A DNA stretch of 64,000 nucleotides from Sulfotelmatobacter sp963788225. GTDB taxonomy: Bacteria > Acidobacteriota > Terriglobia > Terriglobales > Acidobacteriaceae. The stretch spans positions 1,550,001 to 1,614,000 of the forward strand of contig CAWBGI010000002.1 in the NCBI GenBank assembly GCA_963788225.1, read 5' to 3'. The notes beneath the pieces are model-generated. The model had not been told where the DNA came from, searched no databases, and saw nothing but the letters and a program-made list of their open reading frames with translations. Shown here piece by piece: positions 15,996 through 24,242 of the stretch (positions are counted from its first letter, which is position 1; each line of letters starts with the position of its first letter). The translations under genes and the position numbers were made by a program.

Positions 15996-17282
15996 GTGTC
16001 TTCGCCGATTCGCAAACCGGGCATCCACATCGCGTGGACGACGATCACCTACCGCAGTGTGGCGCTGCTGATCATTGCCGGCCTGGCGGTGGTGTTGATC
16101 GGGATACGGCTGACCTTCCCGCAATTTGCGGAGAACAGCATCAAGGCAGCTGGAGGCGTGGCCGATAAAGCGTTGGAACGCGTAGCCGGCATGGCGCCCG
16201 CGGCGGGACACGGCGTCTCGACGGCGCAGCAGGCGCACTTTACGGCGCTCGATGGCACAGTGCGCGTGAAGAAGGGCAACGGCAACAGCTGGGTCGCGGC
16301 GGACTACAACATTCCGCTGGAAAAAGGCGACGTGGTCCAGACCGGATCGGAAGGTATGGCGAAGGTGGTCTTCAACGACGGCACCAGCTATACCGTCAAG
16401 CAGGATTCGCTTATCGTGATTGAAGAGAATTCCGCCAACGATCAGCAGCAGACGAACGTGGCTGTGGCAGTGAGCACGGGAACTGTGGATCTTTCAACCG
16501 CGACTTATTCCCAGGGATCGAAATCGCAGGTGATCGTGTCTGGTGCGACGGCATCGCTGGCGCCGGATTCGGCGGCGCAGGTTCGCAACGATCCCAAGGC
16601 GGATCAACACGAAATTCTGATGAAGAAGGGCGCCGGCGAAGTCACGCGCAATGGAGAAACAGTGCAGTTGGCCAACTGGGAAAGAGTCAGCTTCCAGGCA
16701 GCACAGCCGCACTTGGAGAAAGAGAAAGGGACCGGACCGCCAACCCCGATTTCTCCGGCAAACATGGCGCCTCTCTTCACTTCCGGGGAGGCGACCAAGG
16801 ATGTAGAGTTTTCCTGGACGCCGATGGCGAACGCAACCGCTTACCGCCTGCGAATCTCGCGCAACCCATACTTTTCCTCAACCCTGGTTGACAAAAAGGT
16901 AGATACCGCGGATGTTACGGTTACAAGCCTCGGCGAAGGAGCCTATTACTGGGCGGTGCAATCGTATGATGCGTCGGGGAAGGAGTCGGTGGAGAGCGAA
17001 AAGAACCGCTTCACGATCATTCCCAAAGGAAAACAGACAGAGGCCATTGCCCTCGATCTTGATCCCTTCATTCAGCATGGACACATCATTGAAGTAACGG
17101 GAAAGACGCAGGTTGGAGCACGGGTGATGGTGAATGGACGGGAAGTCCCGATGGTATCGGGCGACGGATCGTTCCATTATTTCACCCCGCCGCTTACGCC
17201 GGGCGAAGCCGTGATTACAGTGACGGCGCAAACGGCGCAGGGCGGGGTAAATACGCAGCAGAAGAAGATCATTATTCAGTAA
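15996..17282 (+). CDS. Membrane-anchored FecR-domain protein
   Basis: This is a 428-residue protein. A transmembrane helix at about 20-40 precedes an extracytoplasmic FecR-like domain (about 75-240: GTVRVKKGNGNSWVAADYNIPLEKGDVVQTG, then AKVVFNDGTSYTVKQDSLIVIEE). A fibronectin-type/beta-sandwich region (VEFSWTPMANATAYRLRISRN) and a C-terminal beta domain follow. The start is GTG with AAGGA 4-5 nt upstream. Classical FecR transmits signals to an ECF sigma factor, but no sigma gene is adjacent, so this is probably a stand-alone structural or sensory version. It lies just before mreB and is separated from it by a repeat hairpin, so linkage to cell-shape control is only suggested. Confidence 0.82.
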   Translation: MSSPIRKPGIHIAWTTITYRSVALLIIAGLAVVLIGIRLTFPQFAENSIKAAGGVADKALERVAGMAPAAGHGVSTAQQAHFTALDGTVRVKKGNGNSWVAADYNIPLEKGDVVQTGSEGMAKVVFNDGTSYTVKQDSLIVIEENSANDQQQTNVAVAVSTGTVDLSTATYSQGSKSQVIVSGATASLAPDSAAQVRNDPKADQHEILMKKGAGEVTRNGETVQLANWERVSFQAAQPHLEKEKGTGPPTPISPANMAPLFTSGEATKDVEFSWTPMANATAYRLRISRNPYFSSTLVDKKVDTADVTVTSLGEGAYYWAVQSYDASGKESVESEKNRFTIIPKGKQTEAIALDLDPFIQHGHIIEVTGKTQVGARVMVNGREVPMVSGDGSFHYFTPPLTPGEAVITVTAQTAQGGVNTQQKKIIIQ

Positions 17283-17315
17283 GGTACGCGTGGGAGTCTT
17301 ATTTAAACAGTCGCC

Positions 17316-17364
17316 GGTCTTCGGTCGTTGGCCGCAAAGGGCCGAAGACCGAAGGCCGACGACA
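17316..17364. repeat. Inverted pair of heptamer repeats before mreB
   Basis: Left units GGTCTTC, GGTCGTT, GGCCGCA (17316-17336) and right units GAAGACC, GAAGGCC, GACGACA (17344-17364) step by 7 nt and are mutually complementary. CGGTCTTCGG (17315-17324) pairs perfectly with CCGAAGACCG (17342-17351). The unit GGTCGTT is shared with the tract at 20395. Confidence 0.8.
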
Positions 17365-17389
17365 GCGGAGCGGAAGGCAGAGTACGTCC

Positions 17390-18451
17390 ATGTCAAACAA
17401 TAACGGATTTCATTCATCGCGTTCTCACAACCTCAGGTCGTTATTCAGCCTGTTCTCGAGTGATCTGGCCATTGATCTGGGCACGGCGAACACTCTCGTC
17501 TACGCGCGCGGCAAAGGCATCGTGGTCAACGAGCCCTCGATTGTCGCCATCAATAAGAACACGGGCGAAGTGGAGGCCGTCGGCAAAGAAGCGAAAGAGA
17601 TGCTGGGCCGCACGCCGGGCAACATCGTGGCCATCAAGCCTATGAAGGATGGCGTGATCGCCGACTTCAAAGTCACTGAGAAGATGCTGAACTACTTCAT
17701 CCAGAAGGCACACAACCGCAAGATGCTGGTGCATCCGCGCATCGTGATCGGAGTGCCGTCCGAGATCACGCAAGTGGAAAAGCGCGCGGTTATGGATTCG
17801 GCCTATCGCGCCAAGGCCAGCGAAGTGCACCTGGTGGAGCAGGCTATGGTGGCGGCAATTGGCGCCGGGCTGCCGATTACGGAACCCAGCGGCAACATGG
17901 TGGTTGACATTGGCGGCGGCACGACGGACATCGCGGTGATCTCGCTGAGCGGTATCGTCTACTCGCGCTCGGTGCGGATGGCGGGCAATCAGATGGATGA
18001 AGCCATCATGAATTATCTGAAGAGGAAATATAACCTGCTCATCGGCGAGCGCACCGGCGAGCAGATTAAAATGGAGATTGGCTCGGCCCACCAGCTCGAC
18101 AAGCCGATGACCATGGAAATTAAAGGCCGCAATCTGATCGAAGGCGTGCCCAAGACCATCACAGTGGATGATGGCGAAATCCGCGAGGCGTTGAGCGAGT
18201 GCGTGTCAACGATTATGAATGCGATTCGCGTGGCACTGGAGCGCACGCCGCCGGAACTCTCGGCCGACATCAGCGACCGCGGCATTGTGCTGACCGGAGG
18301 CGGAGCGCTGCTGAAGAATCTGGACAAGCGCATCCGCGAAGAAACGGGGCTGCCGGTGTCCATTGCCGACGATCCGTTATGCAGCGTGGTGCTGGGCACG
18401 GGCAAGATGCTCTCGGACTTCAAGCTGCTGAGAAAAATCTCTATTGAGTAA
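17390..18451 (+). CDS. mreB: Rod shape-determining actin homologue MreB
   Basis: The 353-residue protein matches MreB along its length: LFSSDLAIDLGTANTLVY (phosphate-1 loop), the membrane-proximal and polymerisation segments, VVDIGGGTTDIAVISLSGIV (phosphate-2) and GIVLTGGGALLKNLDKRI (adenosine motif). MreB forms ATP-dependent filaments under the inner membrane that orient the elongasome during lateral wall synthesis. It heads the conserved order mreB-mreC-mreD-mrdA-rodA on the plus strand, with gaps of 105, 1, 202 and 92 nt. The start lies in a region without an obvious Shine-Dalgarno, after a heptamer-repeat hairpin. Very confident. Confidence 0.98.
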   Translation: MSNNNGFHSSRSHNLRSLFSLFSSDLAIDLGTANTLVYARGKGIVVNEPSIVAINKNTGEVEAVGKEAKEMLGRTPGNIVAIKPMKDGVIADFKVTEKMLNYFIQKAHNRKMLVHPRIVIGVPSEITQVEKRAVMDSAYRAKASEVHLVEQAMVAAIGAGLPITEPSGNMVVDIGGGTTDIAVISLSGIVYSRSVRMAGNQMDEAIMNYLKRKYNLLIGERTGEQIKMEIGSAHQLDKPMTMEIKGRNLIEGVPKTITVDDGEIREALSECVSTIMNAIRVALERTPPELSADISDRGIVLTGGGALLKNLDKRIREETGLPVSIADDPLCSVVLGTGKMLSDFKLLRKISIE

Positions 18452-18454
18452 GAT

Positions 18455-18482
18455 CGAGTCCCGAGTTGCGAGTCCCGAGTTC
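18455..18482. repeat. Heptamer repeat tract between mreB and mreC, left arm
   Basis: CGAGTCC, CGAGTTG, CGAGTCC, CGAGTTC: four 7-nt units starting 4 nt after the mreB stop. They are the reverse complement of the units at 18522-18549. Confidence 0.85.
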
Positions 18483-18521
18483 CTACTTACAGACAGAGAC
18501 GCGAAGCGTTCGTGGTTTTTC

Positions 18522-18556
18522 TCGGGACTTGGGACTCGGGACTCGCAACTGAAGTT
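18522..18556. repeat. Heptamer repeat tract ending at the mreC start codon, right arm
   Basis: TCGGGAC, TTGGGAC, TCGGGAC, TCGCAAC, TGAAGTT: five 7-nt steps whose last unit ends at 18556, directly before the mreC ATG (18557). Pairing with 18455-18482 would place the start codon at the foot of a long stem. Confidence 0.85.
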
Positions 18557-19870
18557 ATGGAAACCGTTCTCGGCCGTTACCGCAACCTGACCATCCTGGT
18601 AGGAGTACTGTTTCTGCAGGTTCTGGGGCTGGCGGTGCAGGTCAAACGCAGCGGAGACGCGCAAAGCACGCGGCTGATCCGCATCTGGGCGGTGGAGGCG
18701 ATTTCTCCCTTCGAGCGCGGGCTGCTCTGGGTACAGAACGGCAGCGGCAATCTCTGGCACAACTATTTTTTCCTGCGCGGAGTGCGCGCCGAGAACCGCG
18801 AACTCAAAGACAAGATCGAAAAGATGGAACTGAAGGAGGTGCGGCTGAGCGAAGACGCCGCCCAGGCGCACCGGTTGCAATCCCTTCTGGCTTTCAAGGA
18901 GCAGTTCATCGAAAAAACGGTGGCCGCACAGGTGATCGGATCGGGCGGCAGTGACCTTTCGCGAATCATCTACATCGACAAAGGCAAGAATGATGGCATC
19001 AAGCCAGATTTGGCGGTGATTACCACCGGCGGCATCGTGGGCAAGGTGTTGCAGGTTTATCCGACAACGTCCCAGGTGCTGATGATCAATGATCAGAGCA
19101 GCGGCGTGGGAGCGATGCTCGAGAAATCGCGGTTGCAGGGCGTGGTGCGCGGAACTCCGAACGGCGAACTGATCCTGGAACGAGTGATGAGTGACGAACA
19201 AGTGACCGTTGGAGAGACAGTTCTCAGCAGCGGCGGCGACCAGATTTTTCCCAAGGCGCTTCCGTTGGGCACGGTGAGCAAGGTCAGTCCGGGGCGAGAG
19301 ATGTTTCTGAACATCCTGGTGAAGCCCGCCGCGGACCTGAGCCGGGTCGAGGAAGTGCTGGTCGTAACTGAAAAGCAGGAACGGGAACCGGTCGCCGACA
19401 CCAGTGTGAGAGTGCGCGCGGCGGATATTCTGGCGCAGCGGCTGCCCTCGGTTCCAGACAAACCCGCAGCGGTTGCGGGGGCGAATCCGGCGAGCCATGC
19501 TGCTGCGAGCGGCACCACGGGGCAGGGCGCCGAGCCAGGAGCTGGTACGAAGCCGCAGCCGAACAACTCGGTTAAACCTTTGACTGCAACTACAACCAGC
19601 GGTGACGTTCTTAAGAAAGTTGTACAGAAGCCGGCTGCCGCCGATGGTGTTACAAATAGCGGCTCTGTCAGTGAAGGGTCGAGCGCGGCCTTGAGCCCCG
19701 TGAGCACCGCTTCGAAAGTCACTGCAAAACCTGCGATCCCTGCTGTGAAATCCGCTGCCGCGCCAGCTAAGCCCGCCACGCTGGAGGCTACGCCACCGAC
19801 CACCCAGCCCAAGCCTGCGGCGGCGCAGCCCACCCCCCAACCTCCAGCCACTGAAGACAGTCCCCACTAG
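18557..19870 (+). CDS. mreC: Rod shape-determining protein MreC with a long Pro/Ala tail
   Basis: The 437-residue protein has one N-terminal membrane helix (about residues 8-28), a coiled-coil (about 65-105: RAENRELKDKIEKMELKEV) and the MreC beta-domain (about 115-270, with IIYIDKGKNDGIKPDLAVIT and GGIVGKVLQVYPTTSQVL). MreC links the cytoplasmic MreB-MreD-RodA complex to PBP2 in the periplasm. Residues from about 275 onward form a roughly 160-residue Ala/Pro/Thr/Lys-rich extension that is not part of ordinary MreC (usually 270-330 residues). The start at 18557 is chosen because the helix begins there. The preceding 45 nt of open frame are repeat sequence. Confidence 0.95.
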   Translation: METVLGRYRNLTILVGVLFLQVLGLAVQVKRSGDAQSTRLIRIWAVEAISPFERGLLWVQNGSGNLWHNYFFLRGVRAENRELKDKIEKMELKEVRLSEDAAQAHRLQSLLAFKEQFIEKTVAAQVIGSGGSDLSRIIYIDKGKNDGIKPDLAVITTGGIVGKVLQVYPTTSQVLMINDQSSGVGAMLEKSRLQGVVRGTPNGELILERVMSDEQVTVGETVLSSGGDQIFPKALPLGTVSKVSPGREMFLNILVKPAADLSRVEEVLVVTEKQEREPVADTSVRVRAADILAQRLPSVPDKPAAVAGANPASHAAASGTTGQGAEPGAGTKPQPNNSVKPLTATTTSGDVLKKVVQKPAAADGVTNSGSVSEGSSAALSPVSTASKVTAKPAIPAVKSAAAPAKPATLEATPPTTQPKPAAAQPTPQPPATEDSPH

Positions 19871-19871
19871 C

Positions 19872-20390
19872 GTGCCCATCACTTACACATCAGGCGAGCA
19901 GATTGAGGTTTACCGGTTCAGCATTCCGGTGACGGTGGGCGTTCCGTTGCTGGCTCTGTTTTTGCAGGCATTCTTGCCCAGACGGTTGCCGTTCTTCTCC
20001 GTATTCGACTTGCCTTTGCTGGTAACGATCTTCTTTGCCATGGCGCGCCGTAATCCCATTTCCGGGCTGTTGACCGGCGCGGCCATCGGGCTCGTGCAGG
20101 ACATGCTGGGACCTTACCCGATCGGAATTTATGGAATAGCCAAGACGGTGGTTGGCTACGGGGCATCGTCGCTGGGAGCCAAGCTCGACGTGGAGAATGT
20201 GGGTGCCCGGTTCCTGATCACCATGGGCTTCTACCTGGTTCACGCCGCGGTCTATTTCACCGTAGCGCGAGGCATGGTGAATCTGACGCTGAACTGGAGT
20301 TGGAGCCGCGGAATCCTGGCCGGTCTGGCGAATGCGGTGGTAGGCGTAGCGTTGTATTTTGTGCTGGATAAGTTTAAGCAGAGAACGTGA
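19872..20390 (+). CDS. mreD: Rod shape-determining protein MreD
   Basis: The 172-residue membrane protein has about five to six hydrophobic helices and the MreD pattern LLTGAAIGLVQDMLGPYPIGIYGIAKTVVGY (about 65-95), where the Asp in a hydrophobic helix and GIYGIAKT are typical. It starts with GTG one base after the mreC stop, so the two are almost certainly co-translated. MreD is the small integral component of the elongasome. Confidence 0.93.
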   Translation: MPITYTSGEQIEVYRFSIPVTVGVPLLALFLQAFLPRRLPFFSVFDLPLLVTIFFAMARRNPISGLLTGAAIGLVQDMLGPYPIGIYGIAKTVVGYGASSLGAKLDVENVGARFLITMGFYLVHAAVYFTVARGMVNLTLNWSWSRGILAGLANAVVGVALYFVLDKFKQRT

Positions 20391-20394
20391 AAAC

Positions 20395-20429
20395 CGTCGT
20401 TGGTCGTCGGTCGTTGGTCGTTCGCCAAG
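20395..20429. repeat. Heptamer repeat tract between mreD and mrdA, left arm
   Basis: CGTCGTT, GGTCGTC, GGTCGTT, GGTCGTT, then CGCCAAG, starting 5 nt after the mreD stop. The units are complementary to the CCAACGA-type units at 20544-20585. Confidence 0.85.
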
Positions 20430-20543
20430 CCCGCCTTCCGGAACCTCTCCAAAGATCTATGGCAGCACTTCCGTTACTGACTACGGCACATCGTGCGGTG
20501 TCATTCGGTTTTCCTCGGATTACAATAAAACTACCGAAGCCAG

Positions 20544-20592
20544 CCAACGACCAACGACGAACGACCAACGACGAACGACCAACGACTGATTT
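20544..20592. repeat. Heptamer repeat tract ending at the mrdA start codon, right arm
   Basis: CCAACGA, CCAACGA, CGAACGA, CCAACGA, CGAACGA, CCAACGA and a diverged CTGATTT: seven 7-nt steps ending at 20592, immediately before the mrdA ATG. No Shine-Dalgarno sequence is visible in the tract. Confidence 0.88.
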
Positions 20593-22581
20593 ATGTTCGG
20601 ACGCGACGACAAAGTATCGGCAATCCGCTTGACGGCGGCACAGTACGGGATCCTCGCCATTTTTTTGGTGCTGGCTTACGGATTGTGGCGCTTGCAAGTC
20701 ATGCAGACCGATCTGTACGCCACGCTGGCCGAGAAAAACCGCATTCGCAATGTCCCCATCCTTGCGCCCCGGGGCAAAATTCTGGATCGCGAAGGGCGCG
20801 TGATTGTCGATAACTATCCATCGTTCTCAGCGCTGCTACTGCGCGATTCCACGCGCGACCTCAATGCCGACGCGGACTTGATCGCGCAAGGCTTGCACCT
20901 GGACCCGAACGAAGTGCGGTCCAGAATCCGCCACTTCGCTTCCATGCCGCAATACCAGCCGATCTTTCTGAAAGAAGACATCACGCCGGATGAGTTGGCA
21001 TTTATCGACGCGCATCGCAATGAACTGCCCGAGTTGGACACGATTATGGCGCACCGGCGCTTGTATCCCCGCAACGGGTTCATGGCGCACCTGATCGGCT
21101 ATGTGGGCGAAGTGACCGAAGACATGCTGAACCAGCCGCAGTTCGAACTTTATAATCCCGGCGATGTGGTGGGAGTTTCCGGAGTGGAGCGGCAATACAA
21201 CACAGTATTGACGGGTAAGAACGGGGCCCGGCGGGAGGTGGTGAACAGCCATGGCCGCCCAGTAGGCGACCCGCTTGCGCAAACCGATGCGGTCCCTGGA
21301 AGACAGTTGAAGCTTACGGTCAACATCGATTTGCAGATCGCTGCGGAAGAGGCGCTGGAAGGGAAGAACGGCGCAATCGTGGCGATGGACCCGCGGACCG
21401 GAGAAATTTTGGCCATGGTGAGCAGGCCGGCCTTCGATCCCCAGAGCTTTTCAGTGCGCGTGTCGCGCGATCAGTGGAACAAGCTGGTTAACGATGAAAA
21501 TCATCCGCTGTTGAACAAAGCAATTCAGGCGCAATTGGCGCCCGGTTCCACGTTTAAGATCATCATGGCAACGGCAGGGTTGCAGGAAGGCATTGCGCAG
21601 GACCTGCATGTGAACTGCACCGGCGGCGGCATATTTTACGGCCGCTACTTCAAATGCTGGATCTCGGCCCGCCATCAGACGCACGGCGCGGTGGACATTG
21701 TGAAGGGCATCTACCAGTCCTGCGATGTGTTCTTCTACACTCTGGGCGAAAAGCTGGGAATCGACCGTATTGCGAAATATGCTACCGCGTTGGGCCTGGG
21801 GCAGAAAACCGGGATCGATTTGCCGCAAGAAGTGAGTGGCGTCATGCCCTCGGAGCAGTGGAAGATCCGCAACTTCAAGCAGAAATGGTTTGCGGGAGAG
21901 ACGATTTCAGTGAGCATTGGGCAGGGCGCGGTGGCGGCGACACCCATCCAGATGGCGCGGGCGTTTGGCGCGATTGCCAGCGGAGGCCGGCTGGTGCGTC
22001 CGCACGTGACCAATCCCACGGATTTGCCGCCGGGCATGGTTCCAGCGCAGAGCGTTCCGGACGAGGTGACGATTCCCATCGACCCCAAGAATTGGGAAAT
22101 CATTACTGATGCTATGGCGCAGGTGGTCAGCCCGGTGGGAACGGCGGGGGCCTCGGCGATCAAAGGCGTGGATATGGCCGGCAAAACCGGCAGCGCTCAA
22201 ACCATCAGCAATGCCCTTAAGGCCAAGATGAGCGCCAGCGAGAAATCCAAGTACAAAGACAACGGCTGGTTTGTGGGAGTTGAACCGCGCCGCAATCCGG
22301 AGATCGTGGTGTGTGCCTTGTTTGAAGAGGGCGAGCACGGATCGCTGGCGGCGCACGTCGTTTCTGACGTGATCAAAGCGTACGTGGAGAAGCAGCGGCG
22401 CCAACCCACGAAAATGGCGGCAACGAAGAGCGCAGGAAACGCGGAAATCGGCGCGGTGTGGACCGTGCCGGATGAGGATGGCGGTGAACAGAACCTGCAG
22501 GGCGGCCACTTCTTCCTGGATATAGCGAAGCGGCCCCTGGCGGCGCTGACGGCAGCGCCGGGAATGGGGCCGAGGGATTAG
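20593..22581 (+). CDS. mrdA: Penicillin-binding protein 2, elongasome transpeptidase
   Basis: This 662-residue class B PBP has an N-terminal membrane helix (about 18-36), a dimerisation/pedestal region containing RNVPILAPRGKILDREGR, and a C-terminal transpeptidase domain with the nucleophile motif STFK (319-322), SCD in YQSCDVFF (the SxD form found in PBP2) and KTG (531-533). It crosslinks peptidoglycan during lateral growth together with RodA. Length is near the usual 600-650, with a short extra C-terminal tail (about 600-662). The ATG follows directly after the heptamer repeats. The gene sits in the standard place between mreD and rodA. Confidence 0.97.
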   Translation: MFGRDDKVSAIRLTAAQYGILAIFLVLAYGLWRLQVMQTDLYATLAEKNRIRNVPILAPRGKILDREGRVIVDNYPSFSALLLRDSTRDLNADADLIAQGLHLDPNEVRSRIRHFASMPQYQPIFLKEDITPDELAFIDAHRNELPELDTIMAHRRLYPRNGFMAHLIGYVGEVTEDMLNQPQFELYNPGDVVGVSGVERQYNTVLTGKNGARREVVNSHGRPVGDPLAQTDAVPGRQLKLTVNIDLQIAAEEALEGKNGAIVAMDPRTGEILAMVSRPAFDPQSFSVRVSRDQWNKLVNDENHPLLNKAIQAQLAPGSTFKIIMATAGLQEGIAQDLHVNCTGGGIFYGRYFKCWISARHQTHGAVDIVKGIYQSCDVFFYTLGEKLGIDRIAKYATALGLGQKTGIDLPQEVSGVMPSEQWKIRNFKQKWFAGETISVSIGQGAVAATPIQMARAFGAIASGGRLVRPHVTNPTDLPPGMVPAQSVPDEVTIPIDPKNWEIITDAMAQVVSPVGTAGASAIKGVDMAGKTGSAQTISNALKAKMSASEKSKYKDNGWFVGVEPRRNPEIVVCALFEEGEHGSLAAHVVSDVIKAYVEKQRRQPTKMAATKSAGNAEIGAVWTVPDEDGGEQNLQGGHFFLDIAKRPLAALTAAPGMGPRD

Positions 22582-22593
22582 GCGATTGACGCT

Positions 22594-22640
22594 GCGTGGG
22601 TGGAACGCCCACGCGACAGCCGGCGGGACGCCGGCGCTAC
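22594..22640. repeat. Dispersed palindromic element between mrdA and rodA
   Basis: GCGTGGG-N7-CCCACGC (22594-22614) and GCCGGCG-GGA-CGCCGGC (22619-22635) are adjacent hairpins. Bases 22612-22640 match 31725-31753 at 28 of 29 positions, showing one repeat family at two sites. Confidence 0.8.
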
Positions 22641-22643
22641 AAC

Positions 22644-22671
22644 TGAGACCTGAGAACCGAGAACTGCTTTC
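22644..22671. repeat. Heptamer repeat tract just before the rodA start codon
   Basis: TGAGACC, TGAGAAC, CGAGAAC, TGCTTTC, ending 2 nt before the rodA ATG (22674). The TGAGAAC unit is the same as in the 11-copy array at 29048. Confidence 0.75.
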
Positions 22672-22673
22672 TG

Positions 22674-23771
22674 ATGGCACGCTACGTTTCATTCCGCGAC
22701 TTCGACTGGCTGCTGCTGGTCTTTGTGCTCATGATCTGCGGGCTGGGGGTGATGGAGATTCATAGCGCCACCCTGCATACCAAGTTTGCCGGGTCGCACG
22801 TCAAGCAGGTTTACTGGATATTGGGCGGAGTGGGGGCGATGTTCATAGTCAGTGCCATTAACTATCAGATTCTGCTGGATAGGATCCACTGGTTTTACAT
22901 CGCGGGAGTTGCCTCCCTGATGGCAGTACTCGTGTTTGGACAGAAGTACCTCGGGGCGCGGCGTTGGATCAAGATGCCCGGAGGAAACCACTTTCAGCCC
23001 TCCGAGTGGGTGAAGCTGATCCTCATCCTAGCCGTGGCAAAGTATTTTGCCGAACTGCGGCATCGCGACCTCTCGTGGCCGGATTTTATTAAGGCCGGAG
23101 CCATCGTCGGCGTTCCAATGCTGATGGTGTTAGCTCAGCCCGATCTGGGCACGGCGCTGACCTACGTGCCGATCGCCATCATGGGGGTCTTTCTCGGGGG
23201 AATGCAATGGAAACAGGGATTGGTCGTAGTACTGCTGGCAGCGATAGGCATAGGGGCGGTTTTCTTCGTCCCGCGGGTTCACGTTTTGAAGTCCTACCAG
23301 AAGCAGCGGCTTACCAGCTTTATCGATCCCGAGAACGATCCGCAAGGGTCGGGGTACCAAGTTGAGCAATCCAAGATTGCGGTAGGGTCGGGCGGTTTGT
23401 GGGGCGGGAAGGGCTCGCAAACACACGGGGCTTTCCTTCCAGTCCCGCAAACGGACTTTATTTTCGCGGCTTTTTCCGAGGAGCATGGATTCGTGGGCGC
23501 GCTGGGGGTTCTGCTGTTATACTTCATAGTGCTGATGCGTTTGACCCAGAACGCGCAGACAGCGCCCGACCGCGCTGGCACGTTCGTGGTGATGGGTGTG
23601 GTGGCTGTGCTTAGCTTCCATATCCTGGTCAATGTCGGCATGGTGGTCGGTTTTATGCCGGTCACCGGAATACCCCTGCCGCTGATGAGTTACGGTGGGT
23701 CTTCTGTGTTGTTCATGTTCCTGGCGCTGGGGATGGTTATGAACGTTCGTATGCGCCGCTTTGTGAACTAG
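22674..23771 (+). CDS. rodA: RodA, SEDS-family peptidoglycan glycosyltransferase
   Basis: The 365-residue polytopic protein has about ten hydrophobic helices and SEDS signatures: RWIKMPGGNHFQPSEWVKL (about 98-116), QPDLGTALTY, the catalytic-loop region SGYQVEQSKIAVGSGGLWGKG and FIFAAFSEEHGFVGA, and the C-terminal GIPLPLMSYGGSSVL. RodA polymerises lipid II into glycan strands in partnership with PBP2, whose gene lies immediately upstream. The SEWVK and SYGGSS motifs and gene order favour RodA over FtsW. It closes the cell-shape run. Confidence 0.97.
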   Translation: MARYVSFRDFDWLLLVFVLMICGLGVMEIHSATLHTKFAGSHVKQVYWILGGVGAMFIVSAINYQILLDRIHWFYIAGVASLMAVLVFGQKYLGARRWIKMPGGNHFQPSEWVKLILILAVAKYFAELRHRDLSWPDFIKAGAIVGVPMLMVLAQPDLGTALTYVPIAIMGVFLGGMQWKQGLVVVLLAAIGIGAVFFVPRVHVLKSYQKQRLTSFIDPENDPQGSGYQVEQSKIAVGSGGLWGGKGSQTHGAFLPVPQTDFIFAAFSEEHGFVGALGVLLLYFIVLMRLTQNAQTAPDRAGTFVVMGVVAVLSFHILVNVGMVVGFMPVTGIPLPLMSYGGSSVLFMFLALGMVMNVRMRRFVN

Positions 23772-24242
23772 CTGGGGCCAAATAAGAGAGCCAGCTAAGG
23801 GAACAGGCTTATTAAGCCAGGTTCATGAGTCTTGAACTGATGCTTGAGACAGGAAGTTTGGCACAGGAAGACGGCAGGAGCACTTGCTGCGCCAGGGGGC
23901 GCAGCCCCAAAAATATCGATCGCCCTCGCGTTAAGGGGGCATTTCACCGGCTGTCGAGCAGTCGAAGGCCGGGCAGGATTGAAGCTAGAGCGCTGCTGGC
24001 AGGGTAACGGCCCCCCGACCGGAAACGGTCTGAGAGTGCGGTCACAACCCGGCAGACGCAAAGCGAAACAGTGCAAAAGATACCCAAGCTTGTGCAGCGG
24101 ATTCGGTTCGGGAGAAACCTCCCCAACCCCAGCCGTCCCCCACGCGGGGCCAGCTTCGCGACGCTCCATCCTCCCATTTCCTTCCTCGGTCGGCGCCGGT
24201 AAACCCGTCCGGCTTTCTCAAGCCAGCGGGACCGGAGTCTAC
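23772..24242 (+). promoter_or_regulatory. Long, GC-rich, apparently structured leader of the RNase E/G gene
   Basis: This 471-nt gap has no convincing gene. It contains several hairpins: TAGCTGG-N15-CCAGCTA (23769-23797, overlapping the rodA stop), GGCTTA-T-TAAGCC (about 23806-23818), GACCG-GAAA-CGGTC with a GNRA-type loop (near 24017-24030), GGGAG-AAAC-CTCCC (near 24111) and CCCC-ACGC-GGGG (near 24137). RNase E genes in other bacteria are autoregulated through a long structured 5' leader, so a similar device is plausible. The frame is open from 23844 but codes for an unlikely Arg/Gly/Pro mixture. No known RNA family was recognised. Confidence 0.35.

Noticed and set aside
18377..19882. Minus-strand 501-codon frame over mreC
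   Set aside because: Antisense to mreC, created by the GC-rich Ala/Pro tail. No domain seen.
23830..24240. RNase P RNA or tmRNA in the leader of the RNase gene
   Set aside because: A few short matches (GGTAAACCC, a GGCAGGGTAACG stretch) resemble P RNA blocks, but the conserved 5' GAGGAAAGTCC and the 3' pairing partners are absent and the order is wrong.
23844..24242. In-frame N-terminal extension of about 133 residues on the RNase E/G gene
   Set aside because: The translated stretch is Arg/Gly/Pro-rich without fold or similarity, spans hairpin-rich DNA, and the homologous protein start (MNKELFVSS) is at 24243.
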